Source: Nematopogon swammerdamellus (lineage: Eukaryota > Arthropoda > Insecta > Lepidoptera > Adelidae). Taken from it: a stretch of 64,000 nt of DNA. A model generated the notes under the pieces. It was not told the DNA's origin. It did not search any database and was given only the letters and a program-made list of their open reading frames with translations. Numbering within the stretch: the stretch's first letter is position 1; every line of letters starts with the position of its first letter. The stretch is taken from NCBI GenBank assembly GCA_946902875.1, contig OX336340.1, positions 13,283,566-13,347,565 on the forward strand, given 5' to 3'. The position numbers and the translations under genes are program-made. This document shows, in pieces, positions 1-11,394 of the stretch.

Positions 1-685
1 GATAAATATAATAAACTAATAAATTTAATAAATATATTTTGGTTCACATTTAGGTCATCATTAGATTTTGGTGATTAGAGTACGGATGGAAAACGGTGAA
101 GGATCGGATTACAAAGCAATTGTATCAAAATTAGCGAATTCGCGTAACTTCATTCATAATAAGCACCAGCTAGGAGTGCCCAAACTATCAATTAATAATA
201 AGTATATCGCGCTCGCAAACCTGAATCCCGTGAATATTAAGCGACAAAATTGAATATTATATTTAAATAGCATTTCGCGATTTTTGGCTAATGACCATTC
301 ACGATAATGTAATTTACATAGTTAACCTTGGATAAAATGTGGACATTTTATTGCTACTCAATTTTGGCCCCTAACATAAGTATTTTAAAAAGTTTTGTGA
401 AAATGTTTATTTCAACAAAATGAAACAACGAAGTTTTAATAAGTTTGTAACTCTTTTCTAGATGATGTGTGCATCTATACCTATTTAAACGTATTGATAA
501 AATCAAAAGTGAGGCATGTTATTCTTTTAATAAATTTTAAGGACACTGTTGCTAGGTTCATTTGCGTATTTTTGTTTCCGTAATATGCATGTAAAACTGA
601 GGTTCGACCAGTTCTGAAAGACAATATTTGAATGATATCAACATTATAATTTTTTTTAGAATTTATGTAAATATTATGTAAATGT
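1..685. other. AT-rich sequence, nothing recognised
   Basis: I see no coding pattern, repeat ends or RNA signals here. Short open frames lack codon bias and splice signals. Confidence 0.5.
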
Positions 686-689
686 TTTC

Positions 690-945
690 TGTAGGAAAGG
701 AATGAGTGGAAGAGGCGGCAGAGATGTGTCAGGCAGGATCATGGCATGTGGATATCCCCCCCCCCCCCCCCCCCCCCCCCCCCAGTTGGAAACAGGCGTG
801 ATGCTATTTAGTATGTATGTGAATTCTTCATTACATAGATGTAAAGCCGAAAATAAATACAAAAAATACGTCCCGACTAGTGTTTGAACCTGTACCTCTG
901 GCACAAGCCGCCAGCGCGTTACCAATTTGGCCACCGGGTCGATGA
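690..945 (-). repeat. tRNA-derived SINE (family C) with a 28-base C tract
   Basis: The element reads on the minus strand. Positions 941-869 form a tRNA-like head. It has an A-box-like TGGCCAAATTGG (933-922), a B-box-like GGTTCAAACAC (890-880), a near-perfect 7-bp acceptor stem and a CTGGC/GCCAG anticodon stem. The T stem is poor and the base before the apparent CTT anticodon is G instead of T, so it is SINE-like, not a working tRNA gene. The body runs leftwards through a pure C tract (756-783) into a segment that recurs inverted at 41080-41215. Confidence 0.6.
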
Positions 946-2460
946 GGTATTGTCACAAAATTTGGAATAGTTGGCTTCTCTATTGTGTAAGTAATAATGT
1001 CTCTCAGACAACGTGGCATATGGGTTTGAATCTGCACCTAATATATTCTGCATGGAAGTACGAGAAGGCATAGTGATTTTGAGTAGAAAGGCCAATATTT
1101 AGCGATGGCTGGTCCTGGCGTGATGCTCGTGAACGGGTGCTGTTTGTGGAGCCTGGCCTGCTCCAATTGTCTCCAACATGTTATATGAATGGTTCGCGCT
1201 TATAGAAAAAAAAAATTGTGATAATTTTTTAGAAATAGTGATTACTCGCACTTTCTAGACAGTGGCAAACATTTTTGTAAATGTAGACTAAGTGGACGTA
1301 AAAAAAAGTAACCAGAGAAAATTCTTGCACGTTCTTCTTCGCTGTGATAATCGAACTGGAAAAATGCTAAATAACATTTAGCAAAATATTACGAATCCGA
1401 GTCTATGGATGATGAATAAAGAATAAAGAGTTCCTGTTGTCATGATAACGCCTCGAAATAATCAGAGAGGCCATCAGGCAATACATAGCATGGACCAGGA
1501 AGGGCCTAACTTATAGTGAACTCCAGAAAGTACACGTTGTGAAGCCTGGAGCCACTAAACTTACCCACTGATAGGCCCCAACAACTGACTGACAACTAAT
1601 GGTAGGCACGCGGGAGAACCACTACCTTATGTTGAAGGCATTTAGTACTTTGAAGCTCACGGTTCCATGGGCGACAAACACACCGAAGGACCATAATACG
1701 AAAGTTAACAAATACTGCCATCCAGTAGATTAGGTAGTGAGGAAAGGGTCGAGACGGAATTAATCGCAATCATACGTGTGAATGTAATCCATGTGGTGCG
1801 AGGGTTAGTGGACTAATATCAAAGGTTGGTTTGACAATGCATTCAACTCGCCCTTCCTGACACTTTAATCCAAAATTTACATAATATTATTATTTACGTA
1901 TGCAGTATTTTATATTTTGTATTCTGTATTTTGTGTTTTACGTGAAATATAGGTAGAATATTTTGATGAAATTAGATTTGATTAATACTATCGGAGAAGG
2001 GCGAACATACAACACTGCGTTTATTTATTGAAAAAAAAACTATACAGATGTGTTTTGATTATTACGACGTATTAATTCTGGAATTACGATAAAATGTTAA
2101 ATTTGTATGCCTTCAAATAAAGTAACAACGTCAGACGACAAATGTTAAGTACAGATTATTTAAAAACTTGGTCCTATGGACTTCTTTTACATTCAAAATT
2201 TTCACAAATTTTATTACAATTTCAGCAATGTGATAGTGTTTTAAGAAATTAAAATAAATGCATTAAATATATTATTGGTTTCGTTTGTATATTTCCACAT
2301 ATTATACCAAATATAATTTTTATAAAACAAAATGTCACAAATAACACATATTATATTTACAAAATTTGTTCAGAATAATTGTAAATTAATTTCATTGTAA
2401 CTAATTATACTTCTTTCGCAATACAAAATATAAAGCGAGTTATAAAATGCTTAGTATTAT
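946..2460. other. Unclassified intergenic sequence
   Basis: This stretch is mostly AT-rich. A less AT-rich part at about 1430-1860 looks like an old transposon remnant, but I find no protein motif or terminal repeat. Confidence 0.4.
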
Positions 2461-2814
2461 TTTTTCTGGAAGCTGACACGGTTGGCTACATCCCCTACAA
2501 CATTCGTGATGTCAAGTCAGCCCATAACACCTTGGTCGTGCCGGCTACACTGGACTGGAGTGAAAACACGAACTATTTACAAAGCCGTTTCGATTGACCT
2601 TTCATTCAGTGCGGTGGTATCAACCCGGGTCGGTTAAACCGGCTACCACCTAGTAAGTTAAGAATAGAAGGAACCTACAGTTTTACGTGGAATCCGAGCT
2701 ACAGTCAGCTTACAACGATCGAAGTGTAATCCATCCATGTTCTGACCGCCCCCAGGGGAACTTATGATCAATCACGAAGGATAGTCGACCTATCCACTAA
2801 GCTACCGATGCTGA
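2461..2814 (-). repeat. SINE family B copy
   Basis: The A-rich tail is at the left end (T run on + strand), followed by 'gctgacacggttggctacatc', the family's 3' end. The tRNA-like head is at the right ('gctaccgatgctgac', reverse of an A box). Other copies or parts lie near 5670, 16070, 32390, 34266, 35825, 39966 and 49232. Confidence 0.65.
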
Positions 2815-3406
2815 CGCCTATAGTATAAACTACTAATTAGACTTCATAATATTTAATTGTGTCAAATATCACTTACTTTTAGTGTTGATCGTGGATTTCA
2901 GAAACGATATCCCGAAGAAACTAAATCCAAACACCTTTTTTTGTATAATGGAAATCTAGAATGTTTTAGAATAAACTTGGCGCACCCTGGGTCAGGACTG
3001 TGCGAGGCTTCGACGGAGTAGCGCAGAAGTGGAGCGTCGCGCCAGCCACTCTGAGGCTGGCGCGCGAGATCTGCCTACTTTTATCTAATCGGACGGTGAC
3101 GAATATACGAGCCTACCTGAACTACCGCCTTCACGCAGTTCACGTATAAAGTATTGTATTCACCTGAGGATGAATTACATATTAAATGTAACTACGTGAT
3201 GTTAAGGGGGGGAAATTATACTTAATGAATAATCGACCTGTACTGTAATGTCATACGTATATCTACTGTCCATTGGTTTCAAATACTTAAATATTTACGA
3301 AATGTGCGCGTCTATCTGCTGCTTACTCCTTTATAATCATTCTTGCGGTATAGATGGGTTTGAATAATGTGTGAATTTCATCATGATGACAACGTAGGTA
3401 CTCATC
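2815..3406. other. Intergenic sequence with an unassigned GC-richer block
   Basis: About 2980-3147 is GC-richer and holds an open + frame ending in TAA at the right. It includes a small hairpin, gcgccagcc...ggctggcgc. I could not assign it to a gene or transposon. Confidence 0.3.
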
Positions 3407-3627
3407 CTTCCTTACCTATAATAAAATCCAACGTCTGCTTTCTGTCTGTCTGTCTGTCTGTCCGCTTATAACTCGAGAACCACTGAACCGATTTTAATAA
3501 AAAAATTCTACGGATAGCTTGATTCTTCCCATCAACTATAGGCTACTTACTATCACGCTAAATGGCCTATGAGGTTAGCAGTGAAGTGAAATATGAGAGC
3601 GGGCGGAGCCGCGGGCACAGCTTGTAA
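3407..3627 (+). mobile_element. Helitron-like non-autonomous element with GTCT microsatellite
   Basis: It starts near 'ccttccttaccta', contains a (GTCT)n run at about 3442-3462 and ends in 'gggcggagccgcgggcacag'. This organisation is typical of lepidopteran Lep1-type non-autonomous Helitrons. The name is by resemblance only. A second copy lies inverted at 4294-4529. Confidence 0.5.
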
Positions 3628-4167
3628 TTCATAAAACGTGTCTTGCAATTTAAATGACTATTCTATAGAAGGCAGGAATTGAGGGCGATAAAGTTATAAT
3701 AGATCAGAAATGACCGCAGTGACAGTGGAGCTTTGGACGTGTGAATTGTTATCTAAAACCAACGCACGATACATTTTTATGACAATAACAGAGTGTATTA
3801 TCCAAATAATAATTCTAGATGAAGCCGTCTTTTGCTTCAAGTAATATAAGAAAATATATTTGGCCTTATTCCAAAAAGAAAAATACCAAGTTAAGGCTTT
3901 GAGTGAATAGCAAACCGAACACAGGACACCAGCGTACACAACGCTGCACGCGACGGAATTCATCAACGCACGAATAAGGAGATAAGTTTCATTATAATTG
4001 TTGATCATAGAGAATGGAACTTGTACTCGGGTCGTGCATAAATAATTTACTAACAATACGCGACAATGCCTACAACATTATGGGTTAAATAATTGATTTC
4101 ATTGGCGCAGTGCGACGAGACAGTGAAAAACTTTAAAGCTTTTTCTTTTCATTCCTCGTCATTATCA
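3628..4167. other. Spacer between the two inverted Helitron-like copies
   Basis: No gene is recognised. Open frames here are short and AT-rich. Confidence 0.4.
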
Positions 4168-4272
4168 CGGCTTTCGCAACCCCCGCATACGACCGAATGT
4201 CCATGGCCGTTGTTAGACACCTTATCTGTGGCTCGGAGCAACATATCGCGCTTTCAATAAAGAAAAAACAGT
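4168..4272 (+). mobile_element. LINE family 1, 3' end fragment
   Basis: It matches the extreme 3' part of the LINE at 10236-11010 ('cgaatgtccatgg...gttagacaccttat...atcgcgctt') and ends in an A-rich tail. Only the 3' untranslated end is present, as expected of a 5'-truncated insertion. Confidence 0.6.
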
Positions 4273-4293
4273 GTCTCTATTTGTATTAAATCT

Positions 4294-4529
4294 ACTAGCT
4301 GTGCCCGCGGCTCCGCCCGCTCTCATATTTGACTTCTCTGCTAACCTCAAAAGCCATTTAGTTAGCGTGATAGTAAGTAGCCTATAGTTGATGGGAAGAA
4401 TCAAGCTACCCGTAGATTTTTTTTTACTTAAAATCGGTCCAGTGGTTCTCGAGTTATAAGCGGACAGACAGACAGACAGACAGACAGAAAGCAGACGTTG
4501 GATTTTATTAAAGGTAAGGAAGGATAAGG
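4294..4529 (-). mobile_element. Helitron-like element, inverted copy
   Basis: This is the reverse-complement partner of 3407-3627, with 'ctgtgcccgcggctccgccc' at the left, (CAGA)n at about 4464-4488 and 'aaggtaaggaagg' at the right. Confidence 0.5.
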
Positions 4530-4571
4530 ATAAGGAAAGGAAGGAAGGAAAGGAAGGAAGGAAAGGAAGGA
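4512..4571. repeat. Imperfect (AAGG)n microsatellite
   Basis: Runs of aagg and aaggaagg units continue directly from the end of the Helitron-like element. Confidence 0.7.
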
Positions 4572-4757
4572 TATAATATATATCTACCTCGTCGTTTGTC
4601 GCACAATAACGATCGTACTTATGCACATCAATGTTCTAATACGTGCGTTATTTTTATTACAATATTTTATACCTTATTACTTGGCGAAAGGTCAATGTTT
4701 GTATCAAGATGTTTGACCGCAGTAGGAGTGTTTGATTTCGGTACCAATTAAGCTAAG

Positions 4758-4904
4758 CGCGTACGCTCAAGGCTGTCCCGTACTCTGGCCGCCTCCTCCG
4801 ACTCACCTGCCGATGCTGAGATGAATGACTTCGACTTACAGGCTGACATCCGGCTGCTGCGCTCTTCCGACGGACGAATAGAGATTGATGGTGAAATAAT
4901 TAGC
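4758..4904 (+). CDS. Candidate orphan exon, product unknown
   Basis: This is a 147-base open segment (49 codons). It is preceded by a possible acceptor (ctaag, ending 4757) and followed by a good donor, gtgagt, at 4905. The translation is acidic and polar, with 'MNDFDLQADIRLLRSSDGRI' near its middle. It is GC-richer than its flanks. I found no partner exon and do not recognise a family. It could equally be a transposon gag or ORF1 fragment. Confidence 0.2.
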
Positions 4905-5192
4905 GTGAGTAGCGTTAAATTATGATACTTACTGGTATACAAAGTGTTAGTTGCCGTGAATTGTTTTTCTTTAATTTAATAAATTTTTGGTGCTTTGGTA
5001 CTCAGAATCAATCAGGTTGTGAAGATTTTGGTGAAGTTTAATGTGATTTTTTATTAAGGTATTATAATTCTTTATATTTTTTTTATAATTCGCGTCTCCG
5101 TCATCGTCACCGCATACAAATAGTAATGTAGTCACTTTTTTGATCACGCTAAAGAAGTATAACTTCTAACCCGAATACACAAGTACAAGCAC

Positions 5193-5412
5193 CCTTTTTT
5201 AGGCCGTATCCGTCGTACGGGACCCTATTACTAAGCTTACGCCGCCGTCTGTCATGTCTGTCCGAGGGCTGTATCTCTTGAACTGTAATAGGTGCCCGTT
5301 GAAATTTTCACAGAATATGTGTTATAATGGCCGATATAACAACAAATAATAAAAATAAGAAAAAATTAAAAATTCACGGGGTCCCCATACAAGAAACTAA
5401 AAAGTGTATCCG
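5193..5412 (+). repeat. Interspersed repeat family D, partial
   Basis: It begins with the family's 'ggccgtatccgtcgtacggg' start, continues through 'ggctgtatctcttgaactgtaata' split by a few changes, and includes 'atggccgatataacaac'. It lacks the usual 'cttggccggtttt' end. Confidence 0.6.
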
Positions 5413-5666
5413 CGCGGACACAAGGGAAGGGATCAGGTTGAATGAGCCATGAATGTAAATAGCCTGGGTCGTGGAACTACATATTTACAAACAAAATGTG
5501 TTGCAACTGTACAATATTTTATGTGCGCCGCGACAATAAAGTGTAGTTTAATTTAAAATAATCAGGAAGTGGTATTGCATTGTACCCATGTCAGCAGGCG
5601 CAGGAGTATCACGTTTTATTCATAGCACGTTTTCGTATCGAAGTCTTCATTACATCCCGCATTAGT

Positions 5667-5920
5667 CTTTTTTTTTTATGGGAACTGACACCGTTGGCTA
5701 CATCACCTACAACGTCCGTGATGTCAGCCCATAACGCCGGGTGAACTAGGTGCCATGTCAGTGCTTCCCCCTTTGATAGTGCCGGCTACACTGAACTGGT
5801 CGGAAAACACAAACTATTTACATAGCCGCTTGGACCGACGTTTCATTCAGTGCGGTGGTACCAAGCCGGGCGGGTTAAACCCTACCACCAAGTAAGATTA
5901 GGAGGGAAGGGACCCATCAA
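5667..5920 (-). repeat. SINE family B, 5'-truncated
   Basis: A T run then 'atgggaactgacaccgttgg' marks the 3' end of the family. The copy stops before the tRNA-like head. Confidence 0.6.
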
Positions 5921-6821
5921 GAGCCCATGAAGAGCCTACATCAAATATTATAATATATAGGAATTTGACTTGCATAAATATTTGAGTGACTGTTTATTTC
6001 GAACATACAGAAATATTTTTTCAGAATAGGACCACTGCATCTGCATGCGCGTGATTGTCGTAAAAGATGGCGTGCTAAAGGGCGACAGGGTCCTTACACC
6101 TCGGAACGGTCCTTCCACAACCATACAGTAGTTAGATAACTGTCTCTATGCCTTCTTGCTGATTGATAATTTGTCTTATCCTAATATTTTGCTGAACGTG
6201 GTGGTCGGTATTGTGCTGTAATTGTATTATATTGTATTGTTTATTGATCATTCATATGGCAGTTAGACTGCACTAGACCTTGTCACAATTTGGTCTATCC
6301 GGTTCGATTACACCCACGTAGAAGAACCGGGGAGAAACTTCGCAGGGTATTTTTTTTATACATATTATTACAAGTATTTTTTTATTTCACATTCTTAAAA
6401 TTTTACATTAATTTTACATATATTATACAAAAAAGTAATAAAAATACACAAAATTAATATAAAAATTTAAAACGGTAATACCGCCGGCGGCGGGAGACAA
6501 ACCTCCAAGCACGCCGGCGGGTGCAGGCCGTGGCTACGGAGCTCTCCGGAACGACGCGAGGCAAGCTACGAGCGATAGGTGGTGGTACTAGACACGTAGG
6601 CCACCATTTTAATTATTAGCCATATAATAATATCGCTTACAGTCTTTCGAAAACACAGATTGAGAGCAAGATCAACAATTTTGCTGAGAGTTCTGACTAC
6701 AATGACTTATTTATTAATTAAGTGTATCAGGTCTACAGAGCATTTGTCAAACTTTCATACGTAATTTGTATCAACATAGTTATTTTAGTATATTAAACAT
6801 ACTACAATGTTATAATAGTCA
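5921..6821. other. Intergenic sequence
   Basis: It is AT-rich except for a short GC-rich block at about 6480-6600 that looks like a retroelement fragment but has no motif I can name. Confidence 0.4.
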
Positions 6822-6915
6822 ACCAACCCAGTCCAGGTGGTACCAACCCAGTCGGCTACAATTTGAGCCTACCACCTATTAAGGGGCAAGGGAAGGGACC
6901 TAAAGTTTTACACCG
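6822..6915 (-). repeat. SINE family A fragment
   Basis: It matches the middle of the family A copies ('ccaacccagtcggctacaat', 'gagcctaccacctattaagg'). Both ends are missing. Confidence 0.6.
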
Positions 6916-8857
6916 GTTTTATGACTTATTTTGCGCGGTTCGTGGTTTTAGATATCGCCAAAGCTCTAGCACAAAAATATTTAATTAACCGAATTGATAA
7001 GTAATACAAACATATTATTTGGTACTGTAACCTTGTAAAGAAAAAGTCCACGTATTAACTAAAAAATATGCTAAGATAATAAATGAACAAATGAATATGT
7101 TACACGGCGGATGTCTGGTTTTGATAGGGACGGAACGTTAATGATGTTGCTAATGTATATTCGAGTTTTCAATTCCGTAAATAATATCATACAAGGTGAT
7201 TGGAATAGATACTGGACTGGAACGATTTAAGCAAATTCAGACACTGTCTTATTAATCTCTTCTTAACTATTAGTATAAACTGCATCTGGTGCCTGTCTGT
7301 ATCGAGTAAACTCGAAAATTACTCAACGTATTAACTTGCGATTCTCCTGAATTTCATATCACATGATCTGCATTATTACTTAAGGAACACTTATCTGGGA
7401 ATGGTTATACGTTCTGCGTCGTCACGATATTTATTAAAGGAAACTGGGCGACACACGGAAAAAAATTTTACCGCGACGCTTAAATCGAAGTACAGGCGCC
7501 GGTTACCAATTTCAAGAACCATCCCGGATTATTGTTAAGACAGTTCGTACTGAATTCTTGTAACATGAACAGATCTGCATAAATGTCTAATAAGTGCTGA
7601 CAGTCATTTTAATAAAGAATAAAGATAAGATAAAAGATGTCTTATCGGAATAAAATTATAATATTATTATAGTCATACATTTAGACCGCTACCATATACC
7701 TACAGGCGTTTGATTTGATGATTTTAGTAGTTTTATTTTCGCAAACCTAAAAATTACACCTCTTAGAATAGACACGATACTATTTATTAATAGTACCTAT
7801 ACACTTTTATTTCGAAAATTTGTGAGCACAATTTTAATATAAGAAGGCCGCTTTCTTTTAATAATTTCTCAATTGAAGGACGGTTAATATATTTTATAAT
7901 AGTTTATCTTCACTTCAATATATACATATAATGCATGTCTGTAAATTGAAGATATACCCAAAATATTAATTGCTGGTATGTAGGATAAAAACCTAATTGA
8001 GATCATTTTTGGAATTGTGGTCTGTGTGCATAAATCAAAAAAACTACTGAACTAATAATTCGATTTTAGTGTTCAGAAAATTATATAGGTCATATCTCGT
8101 TATAACATATAATATGCTAATGTAACATCACGCTATTATTCATATGTGCTGAGTAGTCTAAGTGGGTCTGAAGCATTGATAGTGAACTTAGTCGGAGAAA
8201 ATTCGCTATTCCGGCTTGCGTTCATGTGATTTACTCAAAAATACTCAATCGATTTACAAAGGGTTTCGAATATGATCTGTGATGTTTTGCAATTACCGTC
8301 ATTTGTAACATCACGCCATTACTTATAGGGGCCAAGTAGTAGACTCATAAGTTATCTAAATTTGAAAAAAAATTGTGCCTATTCTTTGTGTTGTAGGTAT
8401 TTAATTTAAATCATAATTCCACCCTTTCAATGTCCCACTATTAGACATAGTCCTCCCACATCACGCCATTATTCATATGAGCTGAGCAGTGGGGTTGGAC
8501 GGAAGTGAAAGCAGTCTCTCAGTCTCAGAACAAATTGATATTGGCTAACAAGAAAACCACGCGAGCGGAGCCGCCCGCGCCGGATCAGTTTGCACTTATA
8601 TATTTTTTGTGAATTTTTCCTTTTTTAAGATAATATGCATAGTAAGGTTTATTAGGTTTGAGTTTACCTTCATTCACATTGTATGAGCATGGAACAGCCA
8701 ACTAAGTAGCAATAGCAATTTAATTACGGCTGATCCACTTTGGCGACCACAAGTAAAGAGTAATTAACTCTAATATGTCATTTAATAAACTGGTAGGCAT
8801 TACATGGCTGGTACAAATTCTACTAGACTTCATTTCCCATTTCAAAAATGCAATTCA
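6916..8857. other. 5' flank of gene A with degenerate repeats
   Basis: At about 8113, 8303 and 8457 there are three diverged copies of 'acatcacgccattattcata' followed by 'ctgagcagt'. Helitron-like 'gcgagcggagccgcccgcg' lies at about 8561. No gene was recognised. Confidence 0.4.
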
Positions 8858-8895
8858 TATAAATAACCTCATCCGAAGAGTGAAGCACATTCACA
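8858..8895 (+). promoter_or_regulatory. Core promoter of gene A: TATA box and start site
   Basis: TATAAATA at 8858-8865 is followed 31 to 35 bases later by 'cattcacac', a plausible initiator. The first ATG is at 8938, giving a 5' leader of about 45 bases. Confidence 0.6.
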
Positions 8896-8937
8896 CATCT
8901 TCAGCTGACGAAGAAGCACCAATTCTACCGACCAAAA

Positions 8938-9668
8938 ATGAAATCCGTAAGTTTCTACCAAAGCAACACACACTTTTTGGCTTGTATTATTTTGGCTTGT
9001 ATTATTTGGCTTGTAATCAAGCATTGCGTTTTTTATTGGGTCAAAATAATTATAAAGATCAAAGATATGCATACACTTTCCCAAGGTTTAAGTTTTATTT
9101 GTTTTATTCATATTATTATCACTTAATACAAATTATCACCATTATTGTTTTACGAGTATTTGGAAGACCACCGCCATTGTCATCGCATTTTCCCATCATT
9201 TTCCCTATTTTTGTACAGTTCGACGGATGAGTCGTGGCACTGAGATGTCAAATACTTTATTAAAACGATATTTAGAATAGAGAATAGTTTCGGTTGAATA
9301 GAGCTCACGTTGTTGTGTTGTGTCAGGTATTGATTGTGTGCGTGGTGGCCGCCCTGGCGCTGGAGGCGTGGTGCCTGCCCTCCGAGGACGTGATCCGGGC
9401 CCGCCTCCTGCCGGCTCTCAAGCACGAGGAGACGCACGACGAGCGCGGCCAGTACGCGCTGCGCTACGTCACCGCCGAGGGCACCGTGGTCTCCGAGCGC
9501 GGCCGCCTCGTCCCCAACGCCGACAACACAGACTACGTGCTAGTCTACGACGGCGAGTACACCTACATCGACGAGCAGGGCAAGCCCATCGTCACCAAGT
9601 ACACCTCCGGACTCAACGGCTTCAACGTAGCCGGCGACCATCTGCCCAAATCCACCAACGAAGCTTAA
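8938..9668 (+). CDS. Cuticular protein A, RR family (exons 8938-8946 and 9327-9668)
   Basis: A secreted structural protein predicted to bind chitin in the procuticle. Exon 1 is ATG AAA TCC followed by donor gtaagt. Exon 2 starts after 'tgttgtgtcag'. The joined 351 bases encode 116 aa. Residues 1 to about 19 form a signal peptide (MKS-VLIVCVVAALALEAWC). The extended RR region begins near residue 46 (YALRYVTAEGTVVSERG). Its core, residues 79-110, runs from GEYTYIDEQGKP through GLNGFNV to AGDHLP, and fits the RR-1 pattern of spaced aromatics and a closing G-x-H-x-P. Unlike genes B to E it has no second intron. Codons are GC-rich at third positions in AT-rich surroundings. The splice model is inferred; the RR assignment is confident. 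Confidence 0.85.
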
Positions 9669-9676
9669 ATGAACGA

Positions 9677-9682
9677 AATAAA
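9677..9682 (+). terminator. Polyadenylation signal of gene A
   Basis: AATAAA lies 9 bases after the stop codon, so the 3' UTR would be very short. Confidence 0.6.
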
Positions 9683-9772
9683 GACTTAGCAAACTGAACC
9701 GACATTATTATTGTTATTAATCACTGATTATTTTAATGCACATGAAGATAATCACAACAATATAAGATAATT

Positions 9773-10012
9773 AAGGCCGAGGCGACTGGAGGAAAATTGG
9801 AGAGGCGTATTTTTTTTATGAAAACTGACACGATTCGCTTCGGTGGCTACAATCACCTAATAAATCTGTGATGTCAGCCCATAACACCTTGTAAAACGCC
9901 CATGGAGATTCGGTCGTATGCAGGGGTTGCGAATGCCATGCCGGCCTGACAGGTGTCCATCCATTCATGCTCCTCTTGAAGGACCCGAGACTGTACTTAC
10001 CTAAGCTTTATA
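9773..10012. mobile_element. Composite: RTE 3' scrap (+) joined to LINE family 1 3' end (-)
   Basis: Positions 9773-9811 match the last codons of the RTE element at 20834-23815 ('ggaggaaaattggagaggcg'). At 9812 this abuts a T run and 'atgaaaactgacacgattcg', a SINE-B-like tail. That runs on into reverse-strand LINE family 1 coding sequence ('gaatgccatgccggcctgac', 'ctcttgaaggacccgagact'). It is a 5'-truncated LINE on the minus strand, inserted next to or into an RTE remnant. Confidence 0.6.
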
Positions 10013-10235
10013 CGAAATGAAATTAGTCCCAATAAATTTTATGTAATGGAAAATTATGCGACATGAAAGTCATAGAAAGTGAATACTTCGATCAAGTAAT
10101 TTATTGATTTCGGTACGGTACGATACGGTTGATGTGCCGTGGTGTTCGGCACATCAACCGACACAATTTTTTTGTAGGTAAGTGGGGTCATTTGCAACGT
10201 TTTGACCCATGATACCTTTTGTCAAATGTCACGTC

Positions 10236-11010
10236 AAACACAAGTTTGCGCGTTCAGTGCGAAGAGAGCGGCGTTCACACCAGCTCCTTCCTTCCAAGGC
10301 ACGTCGCTTAAATTAAGCGACCACCTCGGGGTCCTCGGAGTCGAACTGTCGCACGACCTAAATTACCGGCGCCATATCGAGGGCAAGGCTAAGCTGGCCT
10401 CAAAAAAGCTAGGCGTACTCAATAAGGTTCGACGGTACTTCACGCCGGGCCAAAGGCTGCTTCTGTATAAATCGCAGATTAGGTCCTGCTTGGAGTACTG
10501 CTCGCACCTGTGGGATGGCTCAGCCAAATACCAGCTTGGGCCTTTGGACTCGATCCAGCGTCGAGCCGTGCGACTAGTGGATGACCCCGACGTGTCCCGC
10601 GATCTAGAACCGCTGCAACTTCGTAGGGATGTCGGCGCCCTAAGCGTGTTCTATCGCTTATTCCACGGGGAGTGCTCGGAGGAGCTGTTTAACGCGATTC
10701 CGGCGTCCCCTTTCCACCTCCGTACAACGCGCACTGGGCAGGGATTGCATCCCTATACGCTGGACTTACCGCGGATGCGTACAAATCGGTTCTGCAGATC
10801 CTTTCTCCACAGAACCGGCAAACTCTGGAACGCTCTACCTGCCCACATATTTCCCCCCAAGTATAGTCTCGGGTCCTTCAAGAGAGGCGTGAATGGGCAC
10901 CTGTCAGGCCGGCATGGCATTCGCAGCCCCCGCCTGCGTCCGAATGTCCATGGGCATCGCTAGACACCTTATGGGTGACTCGGCGCCACATGTCGCGCTT
11001 AGTATAAAAA
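10236..11010 (+). pseudogene. LINE family 1 (Jockey/CR1 group), 5'-truncated reverse transcriptase 3' part
   Basis: The open frame to 10963 encodes the C-terminal third of a LINE ORF2. It begins at TQVCAFSAKR, inside the region after the RT catalytic core, and includes the conserved SCLEYCSHLWDG and LDSIQRRAVRLV segments. The 3' UTR ends in 'cacatgtcgcgcttagtat' plus an A run. It aligns with residues about 205-400 of the copy at 36430-37745. The catalytic YADD box is missing, so it is dead. This copy's C-terminus (FKRGVNGHLSGRHGIRSP) appears uninterrupted. Confidence 0.8.
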
Positions 11011-11013
11011 AAA

Positions 11014-11394
11014 AAACGTGGTATCGAGATACGATTTTTTTTCTTTCTTTTTGAAAATTACGAAAATCCCAGCTTTAAACCCTTGTAACTTTTTTGTTTA
11101 TGATTGTATCAGCACGAAATAAAATTTATTGAATTTTCCGATGTATCCTTGTTCTAGAAAAAATACTATTTGATGAAGTTAATACCACGAAAAGGTCTTT
11201 TGACCTCCCAAAGTCCCGAGAACGAGTAAAATGTGACAGAATCTTAATTTCTTAATTAATAAAAAAAAAAAAAAACTGACAGCAATTGAGTGCTTCATTT
11301 TCTTTTAAAAAGTTTGCTAGTTTACGCCCTTTCCAACGGTATACCAGATGTCACACAAATAATTCACTATGTGGTCAAAATTAGGGACAGAAAC
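11014..11394. other. Intergenic AT-rich sequence
   Basis: Several long A or T homopolymers occur. No feature was recognised. Confidence 0.4.

Noticed and set aside
674..934. Open frames across the C tract (poly-glycine or poly-proline)
   Set aside because: They are created by the simple C run and lie inside a SINE; there is no codon bias or homology.
869..941. Possible tRNA gene
   Set aside because: The head folds in part, but the T stem is poor, U33 is lost and it continues into a repeated SINE body.
8775..9230. 151-codon + frame upstream of gene A
   Set aside because: It runs through the promoter, exon 1 and intron 1 of gene A in another context and has an AT-rich, non-coding composition.
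9320..9697. Arginine-rich + frame over gene A
   Set aside because: This is an out-of-frame shadow of the GC-rich exon 2; the other frame carries the signal peptide and RR domain.
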